The notes: generated by a model from the sequence alone, not told the origin. Shown: positions 22,951 to 31,977, counted from the first letter of the stretch. The stretch is DNA of 64,000 nt from Salmonella enterica subsp. arizonae (GCF_008692845.1 NZ_VXJW01000009.1:62001-126000), one strand, 5' to 3'. Made by a program: numbers and translations.

Positions 22951-23534
22951 TATTTATTACCCTCATTGGTTTTTTTATATGACACCCGCCACTGCCGCCA
23001 ATAAAATACGTAAACAAAACTTTACAGAAATATTGATGAGAGTTTGGTGTCTTTATGTGTCTGACAGGCATCTTTCCATTCAAACTAACGTTTCGCTACC
23101 GTGAAAGTGCTACAAATATAAAAATTTAGTTTCAAAAAGAAAAAATATGTAAATAAATATTATTTCACGGGGCTTTGTGAACCACATCAAACTTCGCCTG
23201 AGTTTTCGTTTTTATTTGTTCTTTTTGCTTTTAGTTATTTGATTTTATTGTTTTTATTATGGCAGGGCACTATTGTGCCTAAAAAAGCAGCAGGGTGGGC
23301 CATTTTATAAAAATAGCCATTTGGATGTCCTGATGTCTGAAATGGTGGTGGAAAATTGTGCTATTAGAGCAGAAAAACCTAATCCGCAATAAAATTAAGG
23401 GTTAATTTTTGTGTATAAATGTTTTATTGAAATGTAAAGTAACAATATGTTGTAATTCATAGGGTTGTAATTAAATTTGTTTACCTATTGAGAATAAAGC
23501 TGACATTTAGTCAGCAAAAAGGCCAACATAGCTG
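22951..23534 (-). promoter_or_regulatory. ompF 5' leader, promoter and A/T-rich regulatory region
   Basis: No gene is visible in these 584 bases. The first ~110 bp form the untranslated leader. The stretch 23085-23165 (minus strand: TTTTTGAAACTAAA, GTAGCACTTTCACGG, GAATGGAAAGATG) corresponds to the promoter with the proximal OmpR boxes, as I recall from E. coli. Further upstream the DNA is strongly A/T-rich (23165-23520), where distal OmpR and IHF binding would be expected, but I cannot place individual boxes with certainty. The IS4 remnant begins immediately upstream. Confidence 0.65.
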
Positions 23535-23618
23535 TAATGCCGCTCAGTTAAGGATCGGTTGACCGATCCAGTGGCTGTCTAAGAATCCGGAAATGCTCAC
23601 CCGTTTCCGGATTTTTTT

Positions 23619-24115
23619 ATGCACACTGGACAGGCTCTTGATCTGGTATCCCGTTACGATTCTCTGCGTAACCCGCTCACTTCTCTGAGAGATTATCTGG
23701 ACCCGGAACTGATTTCCCGCTGCCTGAACTGGGATACAGGGAGATGAAACAGACGATGCAGCAGAGCAGACTGACGCTGAGAAGTAAAAAACCGGAGCTT
23801 GTGGAGCAGGGGCTGTGGGGCGTGTTACTGGCTTATAATCTGATGAGATATCAGATGATTAAAATGGCAGGACATCTGAAAGGGTACTGGCCGAACCATC
23901 TGAGCTTCTCAGAATCATGCGGAATGGTTATGAGAATGCTGATGACCCTTCAGGGCGCTTCACCGGGGCGGATCCCGGAGCTGATGCGTGCTCTTGAAAG
24001 TATGGGGCAGCTAGTAAAATTACCGACAAGAAGGGAAAGGGCCTTCCCGAGAGTGGCGAAGGAGAGGCCTTGGAGATACCCCACAGCCCCGAAAAAGGGC
24101 CAGTCAGTTGCTTAA
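23619..24115 (+). pseudogene. insG: IS4 transposase, N- and C-terminal fragments
   Basis: From ATG 23619 the sequence reads MHTGQALDLVSRYDSLRNPL up to ...LISRCLNWDTGR and stops at 23746. This is the IS4 transposase N-terminus (about 36 residues). The remainder is in another frame: from 23744, MKQTMQQSRLTLRSKKPELV through ...PTAPKKGQSVA, the C-terminal ~120 residues. About 280 residues with the catalytic core (DDE Asp residues) are deleted, and the join is out of frame, so no active transposase can be made. The C-terminal part keeps the YREMK segment that holds the E of the DDE triad. Confidence 0.9.
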
Positions 24116-24124
24116 CTGACTGGC
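24092..24124 (-). terminator. Hairpin in the IS4 right end, likely new asnS terminator
   Basis: GCCAGTCAGTT-GCTT-AACTGACTGGC (24099-24124) is a perfect 11-bp stem. Read leftward, the direction of asnS transcription, it is followed by CCTTTTTCGG, so it meets the pattern of an intrinsic terminator. It lies 41 bp past the asnS stop. Confidence 0.65.
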
Positions 24125-24164
24125 ATTACAGCATAGCTGGCCTTTAGTGTTTGTTACGTAGAAA

Positions 24165-25565
24165 TTAGAAGCTGGCGTTACGTGGGGTCCGTGGGAATGG
24201 AATAACGTCGCGCACGTTTTGCACGCCGGTGACGTAAGCGATAAGGCGCTCAAAGCCCAGGCCAAAGCCGGAGTGCGGTACAGTACCGTAGCGACGTAAG
24301 TCGCGATACCACCAGTAATCCTCTTTATTCAGTCCCATTTCCGCCATACGGGCATCCAGCACATCCAGACGCTCTTCACGCTGGGAACCGCCGATGATTT
24401 CGCCGATTCCCGGTGCCAGCACATCCATTGCCGCCACGGTTTTGCCGTCTCCGTTAAGGCGCATGTAAAACGCTTTAATCTCTTTCGGATAGTTTTTCAC
24501 CACCACCGGCGCTTTGAAATGTTCTTCCGCCAGATAGCGTTCGTGCTCGGAAGAGAGATCGACGCCCCAGAACACCGGGTTTTCGAATTTCTTACCACAC
24601 CTTGCCAGAATAGCGACCGCATCGGTGTAATCCACCTGAGCGAAGTCGGTAGAGACAAAACGCTCCAGACGCGCGATAGCGTCTTTATCCACGCGTTCGG
24701 CAAAGAACTTCATGTCATCCGCACGTTCTTCCAGAACCGCTTTAAAAACATATTTCAGCATGGCTTCCGCCAGACGGGCATTATCTTCCAGATCGGCAAA
24801 TGCGACTTCCGGCTCCAGCATCCAGAACTCCGCAAGGTGGCGGCTGGTGTTAGAGTTTTCCGCGCGGAAGGTCGGCCCAAAGGTATAGATTTTTGACAGC
24901 GCGCAGGCATACGTTTCACCGTTTAGCTGGCCGGAGACGGTCAGGAATGACTCTTTGCCAAAAAAGTCTTTGTCAAAATCTACTTTGCCCTGGTCATTAC
25001 GCGGCAAGTTTTCCAGATCCAACGTTGAGACGCGGAACATTTCGCCAGCGCCTTCGGTATCGGAAGCGGTAATCAGCGGAGTAGAAACCCAAAAGAAGCC
25101 CTGCTCATCGAAGAAGCGATGCAGCGCCTGCGCCAGAGTATGGCGTACGCGCGCTACTGCGCCAATCAGGTTGGTGCGCGGGCGCAGATGCGCGACTTCA
25201 CGCAGATACTCAATGCTATGGCGTTTTGCCGCCATCGGGTAGGTATCTGGATCTTCCACCCAGCCTGCGACCTCTACTTTCGTGGCCTGGATTTCGAAAC
25301 TTTGTCCCTGTCCCGGCGACGCGACAACCTTACCCGTTACTACAACGGAGCAGCCTGCCGTCAGGTGTAATACTTCTTCATTATAATTGGGCAGAGAATT
25401 ATTAATTACAGCCTGTACAGGATCAAAGCAGGAGCCGTCATAAACGGCGAGGAAGGAGATGCCAGCTTTTGAATCTCGGCGGGTACGCACCCATCCGCGC
25501 ACGGTGACTTCTTGGTCAACGGCTACGCGGCCCTGGAGTACGTCGGCTACAGGCACAACGCTCAT
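24165..25565 (-). CDS. asnS: Asparaginyl-tRNA synthetase
   Basis: A 466-residue class IIb aminoacyl-tRNA synthetase. It has an N-terminal OB-fold anticodon-binding domain (residues 1-110, [16 protein letters not shown]), motif 2 around [19 protein letters not shown] (about 215-235) and motif 3 [15 protein letters not shown] near the C-terminus. I chose [11 protein letters not shown] at 25565 because it matches the E. coli start; the open frame extends 28 codons further upstream without a homologous sequence. The gene is followed by the IS4 remnant that split its former terminator. Confidence 0.97.
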   Translation of the reverse strand: MSVVPVADVLQGRVAVDQEVTVRGWVRTRRDSKAGISFLAVYDGSCFDPVQAVINNSLPNYNEEVLHLTAGCSVVVTGKVVASPGQGQSFEIQATKVEVAGWVEDPDTYPMAAKRHSIEYLREVAHLRPRTNLIGAVARVRHTLAQALHRFFDEQGFFWVSTPLITASDTEGAGEMFRVSTLDLENLPRNDQGKVDFDKDFFGKESFLTVSGQLNGETYACALSKIYTFGPTFRAENSNTSRHLAEFWMLEPEVAFADLEDNARLAEAMLKYVFKAVLEERADDMKFFAERVDKDAIARLERFVSTDFAQVDYTDAVAILARCGKKFENPVFWGVDLSSEHERYLAEEHFKAPVVVKNYPKEIKAFYMRLNGDGKTVAAMDVLAPGIGEIIGGSQREERLDVLDARMAEMGLNKEDYWWYRDLRRYGTVPHSGFGLGFERLIAYVTGVQNVRDVIPFPRTPRNASF

Positions 25566-25700
25566 AATATTCTCTCTGTTAATAGTCGGAAAAAATAAAC
25601 ACTTGTCCACCCGAAATGGGGGGATTCCTATGTTACCTGGCATCTGCAATCAGACAAGCAGAAATCGCAGCTTGAGTGAAAGATTTCGGAAATAAACCTG

Positions 25701-25723
25701 AAAAAGGAGCCCTGGCTGGCTCC
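25701..25723 (-). terminator. Intrinsic terminator of pncB
   Basis: On the minus strand GGAGCC-AGCCAG-GGCTCC is followed by TTTTTC. It lies 11 bp past the pncB stop and upstream of the asnS promoter. Confidence 0.85.
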
Positions 25724-25733
25724 CTGGGTAGAG

Positions 25734-26936
25734 TTAACTGGCTTTGCGGACCTGGGGGAGATCAAAAGCTTTACGCAGCGCGCGCACAAACGCTTTGTCA
25801 TGGCAGATCGTTTTACCGGGACTGTCGGAAAGTTTAGCAACCGGTTTCCCGTTACATTCCACGAGCTTAATAACGATATTGAGCGGTTTTACCTGGGGGA
25901 TATCGCAGGTCAGGCGGGTACCGATGCCGAAACTTAACTGCACGCGAGACGCGAAATGGCGATAAAGTTCGACTGCCTTTTGCAGATCAAGGTTATCTGA
26001 AAAGACCAGAGTTTTTGTCATCGGATCAATCCCCAGCTTTTCATAATGGGCTATTGCCTTTTCGCCCCATTCGACAGGATCTCCTGAGTCGTGGCGTAAT
26101 CCCTGATAATGGCTGGCGAATTCAACGCCGAAATCGCGTAAAAACGCGTCCATCGTGATGCAATCTGTCAATGCGATACCGAGCTGATCCGGATATTCGT
26201 TGAGCCAGGCGGCCAATGCGGCACGTTGACTGGTCGCCAGATCCGGACTGATTTGTTGATGCGCCTGGAACCATTCGTGCGCCTGAGTGCCCATCGGCAT
26301 CAGTGCCAGGCGACGCGCGAGATCATAGTTGCTGGTGCCGACAAACCATGGTTCCTGCTGGAGACGTTTAACAATAGTCTGCTGCACTTCACGGGAGAAA
26401 CGGCGACGGGTGCCGAAGTCCATCAGGTGGAAGCGGGACATATCGAGATCGGCGGTTAACGCAGTGAAGTCAACCAGCTTACTTTCCAGCGCATCGAGCG
26501 CCTGATCCACGCCCGCTTTTGGCGAGCGGTAGTGATGAACCAGTTCACTGATTACAGCCAGCAGCGGCACTTCCCACATAATGACTTCACGCCACGGGCC
26601 GGTTAAGCGAATATTGAGCTTGCCATTATCATTGGTGACGCAGACCTGCGCCGGGTCATAGCGAAACTCGCGTAACCAGTCCAGATAATCCGTTTTAAAA
26701 AAGGGCAGGCCGGAGAGCCACTGGAACTCGTCCTCCTGGAGGCGCAAGTGCTGCATCGCGTCCACCTGCTCGCGAATAGCATCGGCATAAATACCCAGCA
26801 GGTCGTCGCCACGGCAACGAAACTCAGCCGCTACCTGCACATCATAGTAGTGGTGAAAAACGGCTTGCTGCATATGCAACTTATAAGCATCTGTATCCAG
26901 CAACGAGTGCAGAACAGGAGAAGCGAATTGTGTCAT
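25734..26936 (-). CDS. pncB: Nicotinate phosphoribosyltransferase
   Basis: A 400-residue enzyme of NAD salvage converting nicotinate and PRPP (with ATP hydrolysis) to nicotinate mononucleotide. The conserved block [18 protein letters not shown] (about residues 270-290) and the PRPP-binding region near [10 protein letters not shown] are present. The start [20 protein letters not shown] matches the family; the open frame extends 16 codons upstream into the operator, which cannot be coding. A NadR-type operator overlaps the promoter at 26966-26983. The upstream side is the prophage scar. Confidence 0.97.
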
Positions 26937-26965
26937 AGGTGCGCTGTAGCGTCCTCTCACGGGAG

Positions 26966-26983
26966 CGTTTAGTACAATAAACA
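26966..26983 (-). promoter_or_regulatory. NadR operator of pncB
   Basis: CGTTTA-GTACAA-TAAACA matches the NadR box pattern TGTTTA-N6-TAAACA at all but one position and lies 30 bp before the pncB start. In enterics NadR represses pncB and nad genes when NAD is plentiful. The motif is seen directly; binding is inferred. Confidence 0.75.
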
Positions 26984-27076
26984 ACTAAGAAAACCGCTGG
27001 AGTATACCTTGTTTAGCGATTTATTGAACCCCGATCACACCATAAGCTGTCTTTAGGGTCGAGCGCATTTCGTGCC

Positions 27077-27097
27077 TCATGTTATAAAAATGTAGCA
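27077..27097. repeat. Left copy of prophage att-like direct repeat
   Basis: A 21-nt sequence TCATGT-T-ATAAAAATGTAGCA recurs at 29176-29196 with a single T/C difference. The two copies exactly bracket all phage-derived sequence between pncB and pepN. This is what attL and attR of an integrated phage look like, and the location is the Gifsy-2 site in Typhimurium. Confidence 0.75.
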
Positions 27098-27104
27098 GTA
27101 TCAC

Positions 27105-27422
27105 CCATACCGACCTCAGAACGAAGAACACCTCGTCATTTGATTACGGCACGAAGAGTTCCAATACAACAGGAGGTCATAACCATTCGGCTGGCGAGGC
27201 ATACAGTAGTGACTCAATCGGCGGAAAAATTCTCGTTCAGCGTAACGGAAATGACCAGTTAACAAGCTGGAATGGTGACCACGCCCATACAACCTGGATT
27301 AGTCCTCATGGTCATACCGTGTATATAGTCCACACGGATACGTCGTTACAGTTGATGCAGATGGTAATGCAGAAACCACAGTTAAAAACATTGCATTTAG
27401 CTACATAGCGAGGCTGGCATAA
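27105..27422 (+). pseudogene. Tail-fibre gene, 3' remnant
   Basis: Reading frames yield FDYGTKSSNTTGGHNHSAGE and later [20 protein letters not shown], the His/Gly-rich repeats typical of lambdoid side tail-fibre C-termini. A frameshift near 27330 is needed to reach the normal terminal sequence [20 protein letters not shown] followed by LA and the stop at 27420-27422. There is no 5' portion: the gene starts right at the left repeat. It overlaps the next start by one or two bases (TAATG), as usual for fibre and assembly gene pairs. Confidence 0.75.
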
Positions 27423-27962
27423 TGACGTTTAAAATGAGCGATAACGCACAGACAATTAAGATTTATAATCTGCGCTCAGATACAAATGAGTTTATTGGTG
27501 CTGGAGATACGTATATTCCTCCGCACACCGGATTACCGGCAATTTGTACGGATATTGCGCCCCTGACATTCCAGCCAGTCATATTGCTGTATTCGATGCT
27601 GAAACCAAGGTGTGGATTCTGCAAGAAGACTATCGCGGCGAGACGGTTTACGACACAACAACCGGTAATCAGGTTTACATCACCGAACCCGGCCCGTTGC
27701 CCGAAAATGTCACATCAGTTTCACCAGATGGTGAATACCAGAAATGGTATGGATGAAGGATGAGTCTGCGGAAGCTGCGGCCCGGCTTTGTGAGTCTGAA
27801 GAGACCAAAAGCTGCCTTTTGCAAATGGCCTCAGGTAAAATTGCGCCGCTTCAGGATGCTGTTGCTCCTGGAATAGCAACAGATGATAAGAAAGCGCGTC
27901 TGGATATGTAGGGGCAAATCCAGTGGATACGTCAAATCCTGACTGGCCTGAACAGCCAGTAG
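27422..27962 (+). pseudogene. Tail-fibre assembly protein (tfa family), frameshifted
   Basis: The N-terminus [20 protein letters not shown], then [20 protein letters not shown], is that of lambdoid Tfa chaperones. At about 27560 one base is missing (GCGCCCCTGAC in place of GCGCCCCCTGAC), and the following residues [20 protein letters not shown] are in the next frame. A further deletion follows QKWYG near 27756, and the C-terminal part ([17 protein letters not shown], ...DTSNPDWPEQP) is out of frame again with an internal stop near 27910. Native length would be about 190 residues. This is clear decay of a once functional phage gene. Confidence 0.8.
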
Positions 27963-28140
27963 TCGTTACTGTGGTAATGCTGGCCACCGTATTTTATTAA
28001 AAGTGACCTCGTCTTGCACTCCGCTTAATTGTTGGATACCGAAACAGGGAGCGGTTCAAAGTGGCAGTGATGTTTCATTACGGCAGGCTGAATATGGATT
28101 TTTCGCCAGTTATTTACAGTCCCCCTCACTGAAAAGGAAA

Positions 28141-28560
28141 CTAAGGATGTAAAGAATAGCTGCGTGTAGTACCGTCAGCAAAAAATGCCCCCCTGGTTCC
28201 TGTTGTAACAGTATAATCATCTCCAAAACTTGCCGACAGAAGTTCATCGCCATTGTTGTCCATGATACAGAAACTCTTCCCTCCATACCGATAACACTGA
28301 ATATTGTCCGCATAGCCCGGGTAGGCTAATTCCTTAAGACGTTCAAACAGTCTCCTCACATCATCTGGCGTCGTTCCAGGAGATGGATGGCAGATCCGGT
28401 AAAGGCAATTCTGTGCTTCAGCCTGATGAGTGGAAAAGAAAAACTCTTTAAACTTATCCCATAAACTCATCTTAGGGAGAGTATCCGAATTGAGTATATC
28501 AGAAATTTTTTTCTTGCTTATGCAAGCAGGAAAACAGTTGGAGCCTACATAAAAAGGCAT
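28141..28560 (-). pseudogene. SPI-2 effector N-terminal translocation domain, truncated (SseI/SspH2/SlrP type)
   Basis: From ATG 28560, with GAGG properly spaced upstream, the 139-residue product starts MPFYVGSNCFPACISKKKIS. It contains MSLWDKFKEFFFSTHQAEAQ near residue 33, a variant of the WEK(I/M)xxFF motif that defines the secretion/translocation domain shared by SspH1, SspH2, SseI, SlrP and SifA. CHPSPGTTPDDV, LAYPGYADNIQC and FCIMDNNGDELLS follow, as in that family. The protein ends shortly after this domain (TTRSYSLHP), with no LRR, E3 or deamidase domain. SseI is a Gifsy-2 cargo gene, so this fits the prophage scar. It may be expressed as a short protein, but a full effector is absent. 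Confidence 0.72.
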
Positions 28561-28671
28561 TGTAACCTCACTCAACAAATGTATCTGGGCAACCACGATA
28601 GTCCCTACAAACATGTTGTGAATAAGGTAAAAAGATGAATCTTTAACAGGTAGCAGAATAAGATAGCCACC

Positions 28672-28919
28672 ATGATCGGGGAAGACCCGCTGGGGGGCTT
28701 CTTCAGCCAAGGCGTGGTGCAGCTCAACCTTTTCGATGATAACGCGCCGCGCGCCGGTAGCGAGAAGCTGATGGAAGTACTGGATCACCTGAATGCAAAG
28801 GAAGGCAGGGGGATTTTGATTTCGCTGGGGGAGGGTATCCAGCAACAGTTGGCTATGAAGAGAGATATGCGGTCGTCCCGTATACTACCCGCTATGAAGA
28901 CCTGCTTCAGGTTAAGTGA
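28672..28919 (+). pseudogene. umuC/samB-like DNA polymerase V, 3' fragment
   Basis: The frame reads GGFFSQGVVQLNLFDDNAPR, then AGSEKLMEVLDHLNAKEGRG and GIQQQLAMKRDM, matching the C-terminus of UmuC-type polymerases of the plasmid or phage-borne ImpB/SamB/MucB group. The region after NAKEGRG is altered, and a one-base loss near 28880 shifts the final residues (TTRYEDLLQVK, stop 28917-28919) into another frame. Only about 80 of 420 residues remain, without the polymerase active site. It lies on the opposite strand to the effector remnant, upstream of it. Confidence 0.75.
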
Positions 28920-29175
28920 CAGGTTTAATTAAATCTGCACCCTGATGTTTCACATTTCCGTCAGCACGTGTTACCGCAGCCACGTTGTATGTAAGAACGG
29001 GCTGCGGCAAATCGGCGATCGTTCAATCGTGCGAGCATTGAATAGTGGCCAGTCGCGGCGGATTCTACTTGCTCAGGGCGACGAATCAAGGTGCTTAATC
29101 TGAAATAGGATATCGCTTATCCTTTGTTTTATGCGCTCCTGGACGATCATTTGTTCGATATTAAAAATTATGAGT
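28920..29175. other. Scar interior without recognisable gene
   Basis: No intact gene is visible between the umuC-like fragment and the right repeat. One minus-strand stretch (about 28925-28995) reads VLTYNVAAVTRADGNVKHQG, which looks phage-derived but is not identifiable. Confidence 0.4.
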
Positions 29176-29196
29176 TCATGTCATAAAAATGTAGCA
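29176..29196. repeat. Right copy of prophage att-like direct repeat
   Basis: Matches the left copy at 27077-27097 in 20 of 21 positions (TCATGT-C-ATAAAAATGTAGCA). It lies 104 bp upstream of the pepN start, so integration left the pepN coding sequence intact but replaced its distal upstream DNA. A looser match (ATAAAAATGTAAGACATG, about 31925) after pepN is probably chance. Confidence 0.75.
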
Positions 29197-29300
29197 AAGA
29201 GGCTGTTTGTGTCTGAAAAGATGAACATTCTGCGTAGCGCGATTTACGCAACAGGAATAGACTGGAGTCGACACTCTACAAAAGATGCGAAAGGGTTTTT

Positions 29301-31913
29301 ATGACACAACAGCCACAAGCCAAATACCGACATGACTATCGCGCGCCGGATTACCAGATTACCGATATTGACTTGACCTTTGACCTTGATGCCGAAAAAA
29401 CCGTGGTCACCGCAATAAGCCAGGCTGTTCGTCATGGCGCGCCTGATGCGCCTCTTCGCCTTGACGGGGAAGATTTAATGCTGGTATCTCTCCACGTCAA
29501 CGATGCGCCGTGGACAGCATATAAAGAAGAAGAGGGCGCGCTTATCATCAGCGACCTGCCAGAGCGTTTTACATTGCGCATTGTCAATGAGATAAGCCCG
29601 GCGGCGAATACGGCGCTGGAAGGGTTGTATCAGTCCGGCGATGCGCTCTGCACGCAGTGTGAAGCTGAAGGTTTCCGCCATATCACCTGGTATCTTGACC
29701 GCCCGGATGTCCTGGCGCGATTTACCACCAAAATTATTGCCGATAAAACCAAATATCCGTTTCTGCTCTCCAATGGCAACCGTGTTGCGCAGGGCGAACT
29801 TGAGAATGGGCGTCACTGGGTACAGTGGCAAGATCCATTCCCGAAACCATGTTACCTGTTTGCGCTGGTGGCCGGTGATTTTGACGTACTGCGCGATACC
29901 TTTACCACCCGCTCCGGGCGTGAAGTCGCGTTAGAACTGTACGTTGACCGCGGCAATCTGGATCGCGCGCCGTGGGCAATGACCTCGCTGAAAAATTCTA
30001 TGAAATGGGATGAAACGCGTTTTGGGCTCGAATATGACCTCGACATCTATATGATTGTCGCGGTGGATTTCTTTAATATGGGCGCGATGGAGAATAAAGG
30101 TCTCAATATCTTTAACTCCAAATACGTGCTGGCGCGAACCGATACCGCGACGGATAAAGATTATCTCGATATTGAGCGCGTGATAGGTCATGAGTATTTC
30201 CACAACTGGACCGGCAACCGCGTCACCTGCCGCGACTGGTTCCAGTTGAGTCTGAAAGAGGGCTTAACCGTCTTCCGCGACCAGGAATTTAGCTCTGATT
30301 TGGGATCACGCGCGGTGAACCGCATCAGTAACGTGCGTACCATGCGTGGTTTACAATTCGCGGAGGACGCCAGCCCGATGGCGCATCCTATCCGCCCGGA
30401 TAAAGTTATCGAAATGAATAATTTCTATACCCTCACCGTTTACGAAAAGGGCGCGGAAGTCATTCGTATGATCCACACGTTGCTGGGTGAGGAAAATTTC
30501 CAGAAGGGTATGCAGCTCTATTTTGAGCGCCATGACGGCAGCGCAGCGACTTGTGATGATTTCGTACAGGCGATGGAAGATGCTTCTAATGTCGATCTAT
30601 CCCATTTTCGCCGCTGGTACAGTCAGTCCGGCACGCCGATTGTAACGGTAAAAGATGATTATAATCCGGAAACCGAGCAGTACACGTTGACCATCAGCCA
30701 GCGTACACCAGCGACGGCGGATCAGGCGGAAAAGCAGCCGCTGCATATTCCGTTCGCCATTGAACTGTACGATAATGAAGGCAATGTCATCCCGTTGCAA
30801 AAAGGTGGTCATCCGGTCAGTGCTGTGCTGAACGTCACGCAGGCAGAACAAACATTTACCTTTGATAATATCTACTTTCAACCTGTGCCGGCCTTGCTGT
30901 GTGAGTTCTCAGCGCCGGTGAAACTGGAATATAAATGGAGCGATCAGCAACTGACGTTCCTGATGCGCCACGCGCGCAACGATTTCTCCCGTTGGGATGC
31001 GGCGCAAAGCCTGCTGGCCACTTACATTAAACTGAATGTAGCACGTCATCAGCAGGGACAACCGCTATCGCTTCCGGTGCATGTCGCTGATGCGTTCCGC
31101 GCGGTGCTGTTGGATGAGAAAATCGATCCAGCGCTGGCCGCAGAAATTTTAACGCTGCCTTCGGCCAATGAAATCGCGGAGCTATTTGATGTCATTGATC
31201 CGATCGCCATTGCGCAAGTTCGTGAAGCGCTAACACGTACGCTGGCGGCCGAACTGGCGGATGAGTTTCTTGCTATCTATAACGCCAATTATTTGGATGA
31301 ATATCGTATTGATCACGGCGATATCGGCAAGCGTACGCTACGTAATGCCTGTCTGCGCTTCCTGGCGTTCGGCGAGACGGAGCTTGCTAATACGCTGGTC
31401 AGCAAACAGTATCGCGACGCCAATAACATGACCGATGCGCTGGCGGCCCTATCTGCTGCGGTGGCGGCGCAGTTGCCGTGCCGCGATACGCTGATGCGCG
31501 AATATGACGATAAGTGGCATCAGGACGGCCTGGTGATGGATAAATGGTTTATCCTGCAATCCACAAGCCCAGCGGAAAATGTACTGGAAACAGTACGTGG
31601 CCTGCTCAAACACCGTTCTTTCAGTATGAGTAACCCGAACCGCATTCGTTCATTAATTGGCGCGTTTGCCGGCAGCAACCCGGCGGCATTCCATGCGGAA
31701 GACGGTAGCGGATACCAGTTCCTGGTCGAGATGCTGACCGATCTGAATAGCCGTAACCCACAGGTAGCGTCGCGCCTTATTGAACCTCTGATTCGTCTGA
31801 AACGTTACGATGATAAGCGTCAGGAGAAAATGCGCGCGGCGCTGGAGCAGCTAAAAGGACTGGAGAATCTCTCCGGCGATCTGTACGAGAAGATAACCAA
31901 AGCGTTAGCCTGA
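29301..31913 (+). CDS. pepN: Aminopeptidase N
   Basis: An 870-residue M1 zinc metallopeptidase, the main cytosolic aminopeptidase acting late in ATP-dependent protein turnover. GAMEN (about 261-265) binds the substrate N-terminus; HEYFH (297-301) with the glutamate in LKEGLTVF (about 320) makes the HEXXH-x18-E zinc site. The C-terminal ~390 residues form the helical ARM domain. Length is the same as E. coli PepN. It stands just right of the prophage scar and has its own terminator. Confidence 0.98.
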   Translation: MTQQPQAKYRHDYRAPDYQITDIDLTFDLDAEKTVVTAISQAVRHGAPDAPLRLDGEDLMLVSLHVNDAPWTAYKEEEGALIISDLPERFTLRIVNEISPAANTALEGLYQSGDALCTQCEAEGFRHITWYLDRPDVLARFTTKIIADKTKYPFLLSNGNRVAQGELENGRHWVQWQDPFPKPCYLFALVAGDFDVLRDTFTTRSGREVALELYVDRGNLDRAPWAMTSLKNSMKWDETRFGLEYDLDIYMIVAVDFFNMGAMENKGLNIFNSKYVLARTDTATDKDYLDIERVIGHEYFHNWTGNRVTCRDWFQLSLKEGLTVFRDQEFSSDLGSRAVNRISNVRTMRGLQFAEDASPMAHPIRPDKVIEMNNFYTLTVYEKGAEVIRMIHTLLGEENFQKGMQLYFERHDGSAATCDDFVQAMEDASNVDLSHFRRWYSQSGTPIVTVKDDYNPETEQYTLTISQRTPATADQAEKQPLHIPFAIELYDNEGNVIPLQKGGHPVSAVLNVTQAEQTFTFDNIYFQPVPALLCEFSAPVKLEYKWSDQQLTFLMRHARNDFSRWDAAQSLLATYIKLNVARHQQGQPLSLPVHVADAFRAVLLDEKIDPALAAEILTLPSANEIAELFDVIDPIAIAQVREALTRTLAAELADEFLAIYNANYLDEYRIDHGDIGKRTLRNACLRFLAFGETELANTLVSKQYRDANNMTDALAALSAAVAAQLPCRDTLMREYDDKWHQDGLVMDKWFILQSTSPAENVLETVRGLLKHRSFSMSNPNRIRSLIGAFAGSNPAAFHAEDGSGYQFLVEMLTDLNSRNPQVASRLIEPLIRLKRYDDKRQEKMRAALEQLKGLENLSGDLYEKITKALA

Positions 31914-31940
31914 ACATATCTGGTATAAAAATGTAAGACA

Positions 31941-31977
31941 TGCCCGGTAAGCGTTAACGCTGCCGGGCATTTTTTTG
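31941..31977 (+). terminator. Intrinsic terminator of pepN
   Basis: TGCCCGGTAAGCG/CGCTGCCGGGCA hairpin followed by seven T, 28 bp after the pepN stop. Confidence 0.9.

Larger units (their letters stand above)
23535..24128 (+). mobile_element. IS4 remnant with internal deletion
   Basis: Both terminal inverted repeats survive: TAATGCCGCTCAGTTAAG (23535-23552) and the complement of TAATGCCAGTCAGTTAAG (24111-24128), 16 of 18 identical. They are flanked by an 11-nt target duplication, CAACATAGCTG (23524-23534) and CAGCATAGCTG (24129-24139), with one mismatch. IS4 is known to duplicate 11-13 bp. The element is 594 bp against about 1.43 kb for intact IS4, because the middle is deleted. Confidence 0.92.

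Noticed and set aside
23744..24115. Standalone 123-residue protein gene
   Set aside because: It is the C-terminal part of the IS4 transposase after an internal deletion; the ATG is an internal codon and there is no ribosome site.
28561..28845. N-terminal extension of the effector frame to 28845 on the minus strand
   Set aside because: The extension is antisense to the umuC-like fragment, and the family start with its ribosome site is at 28560.
28672..28932. The 86-codon plus-strand frame at this position as a real small gene
   Set aside because: It matches the C-terminus of UmuC-type polymerases with frame changes and lacks a start region, so it is a gene fragment.
31924..31945. Sequence ATAAAAATGTAAGACATG after pepN resembling the prophage att-like repeat
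   Set aside because: Only the first ten or eleven bases match, it lies within the normal pepN 3' region, and phage debris does not extend to it. Probably chance in A/T-rich sequence.
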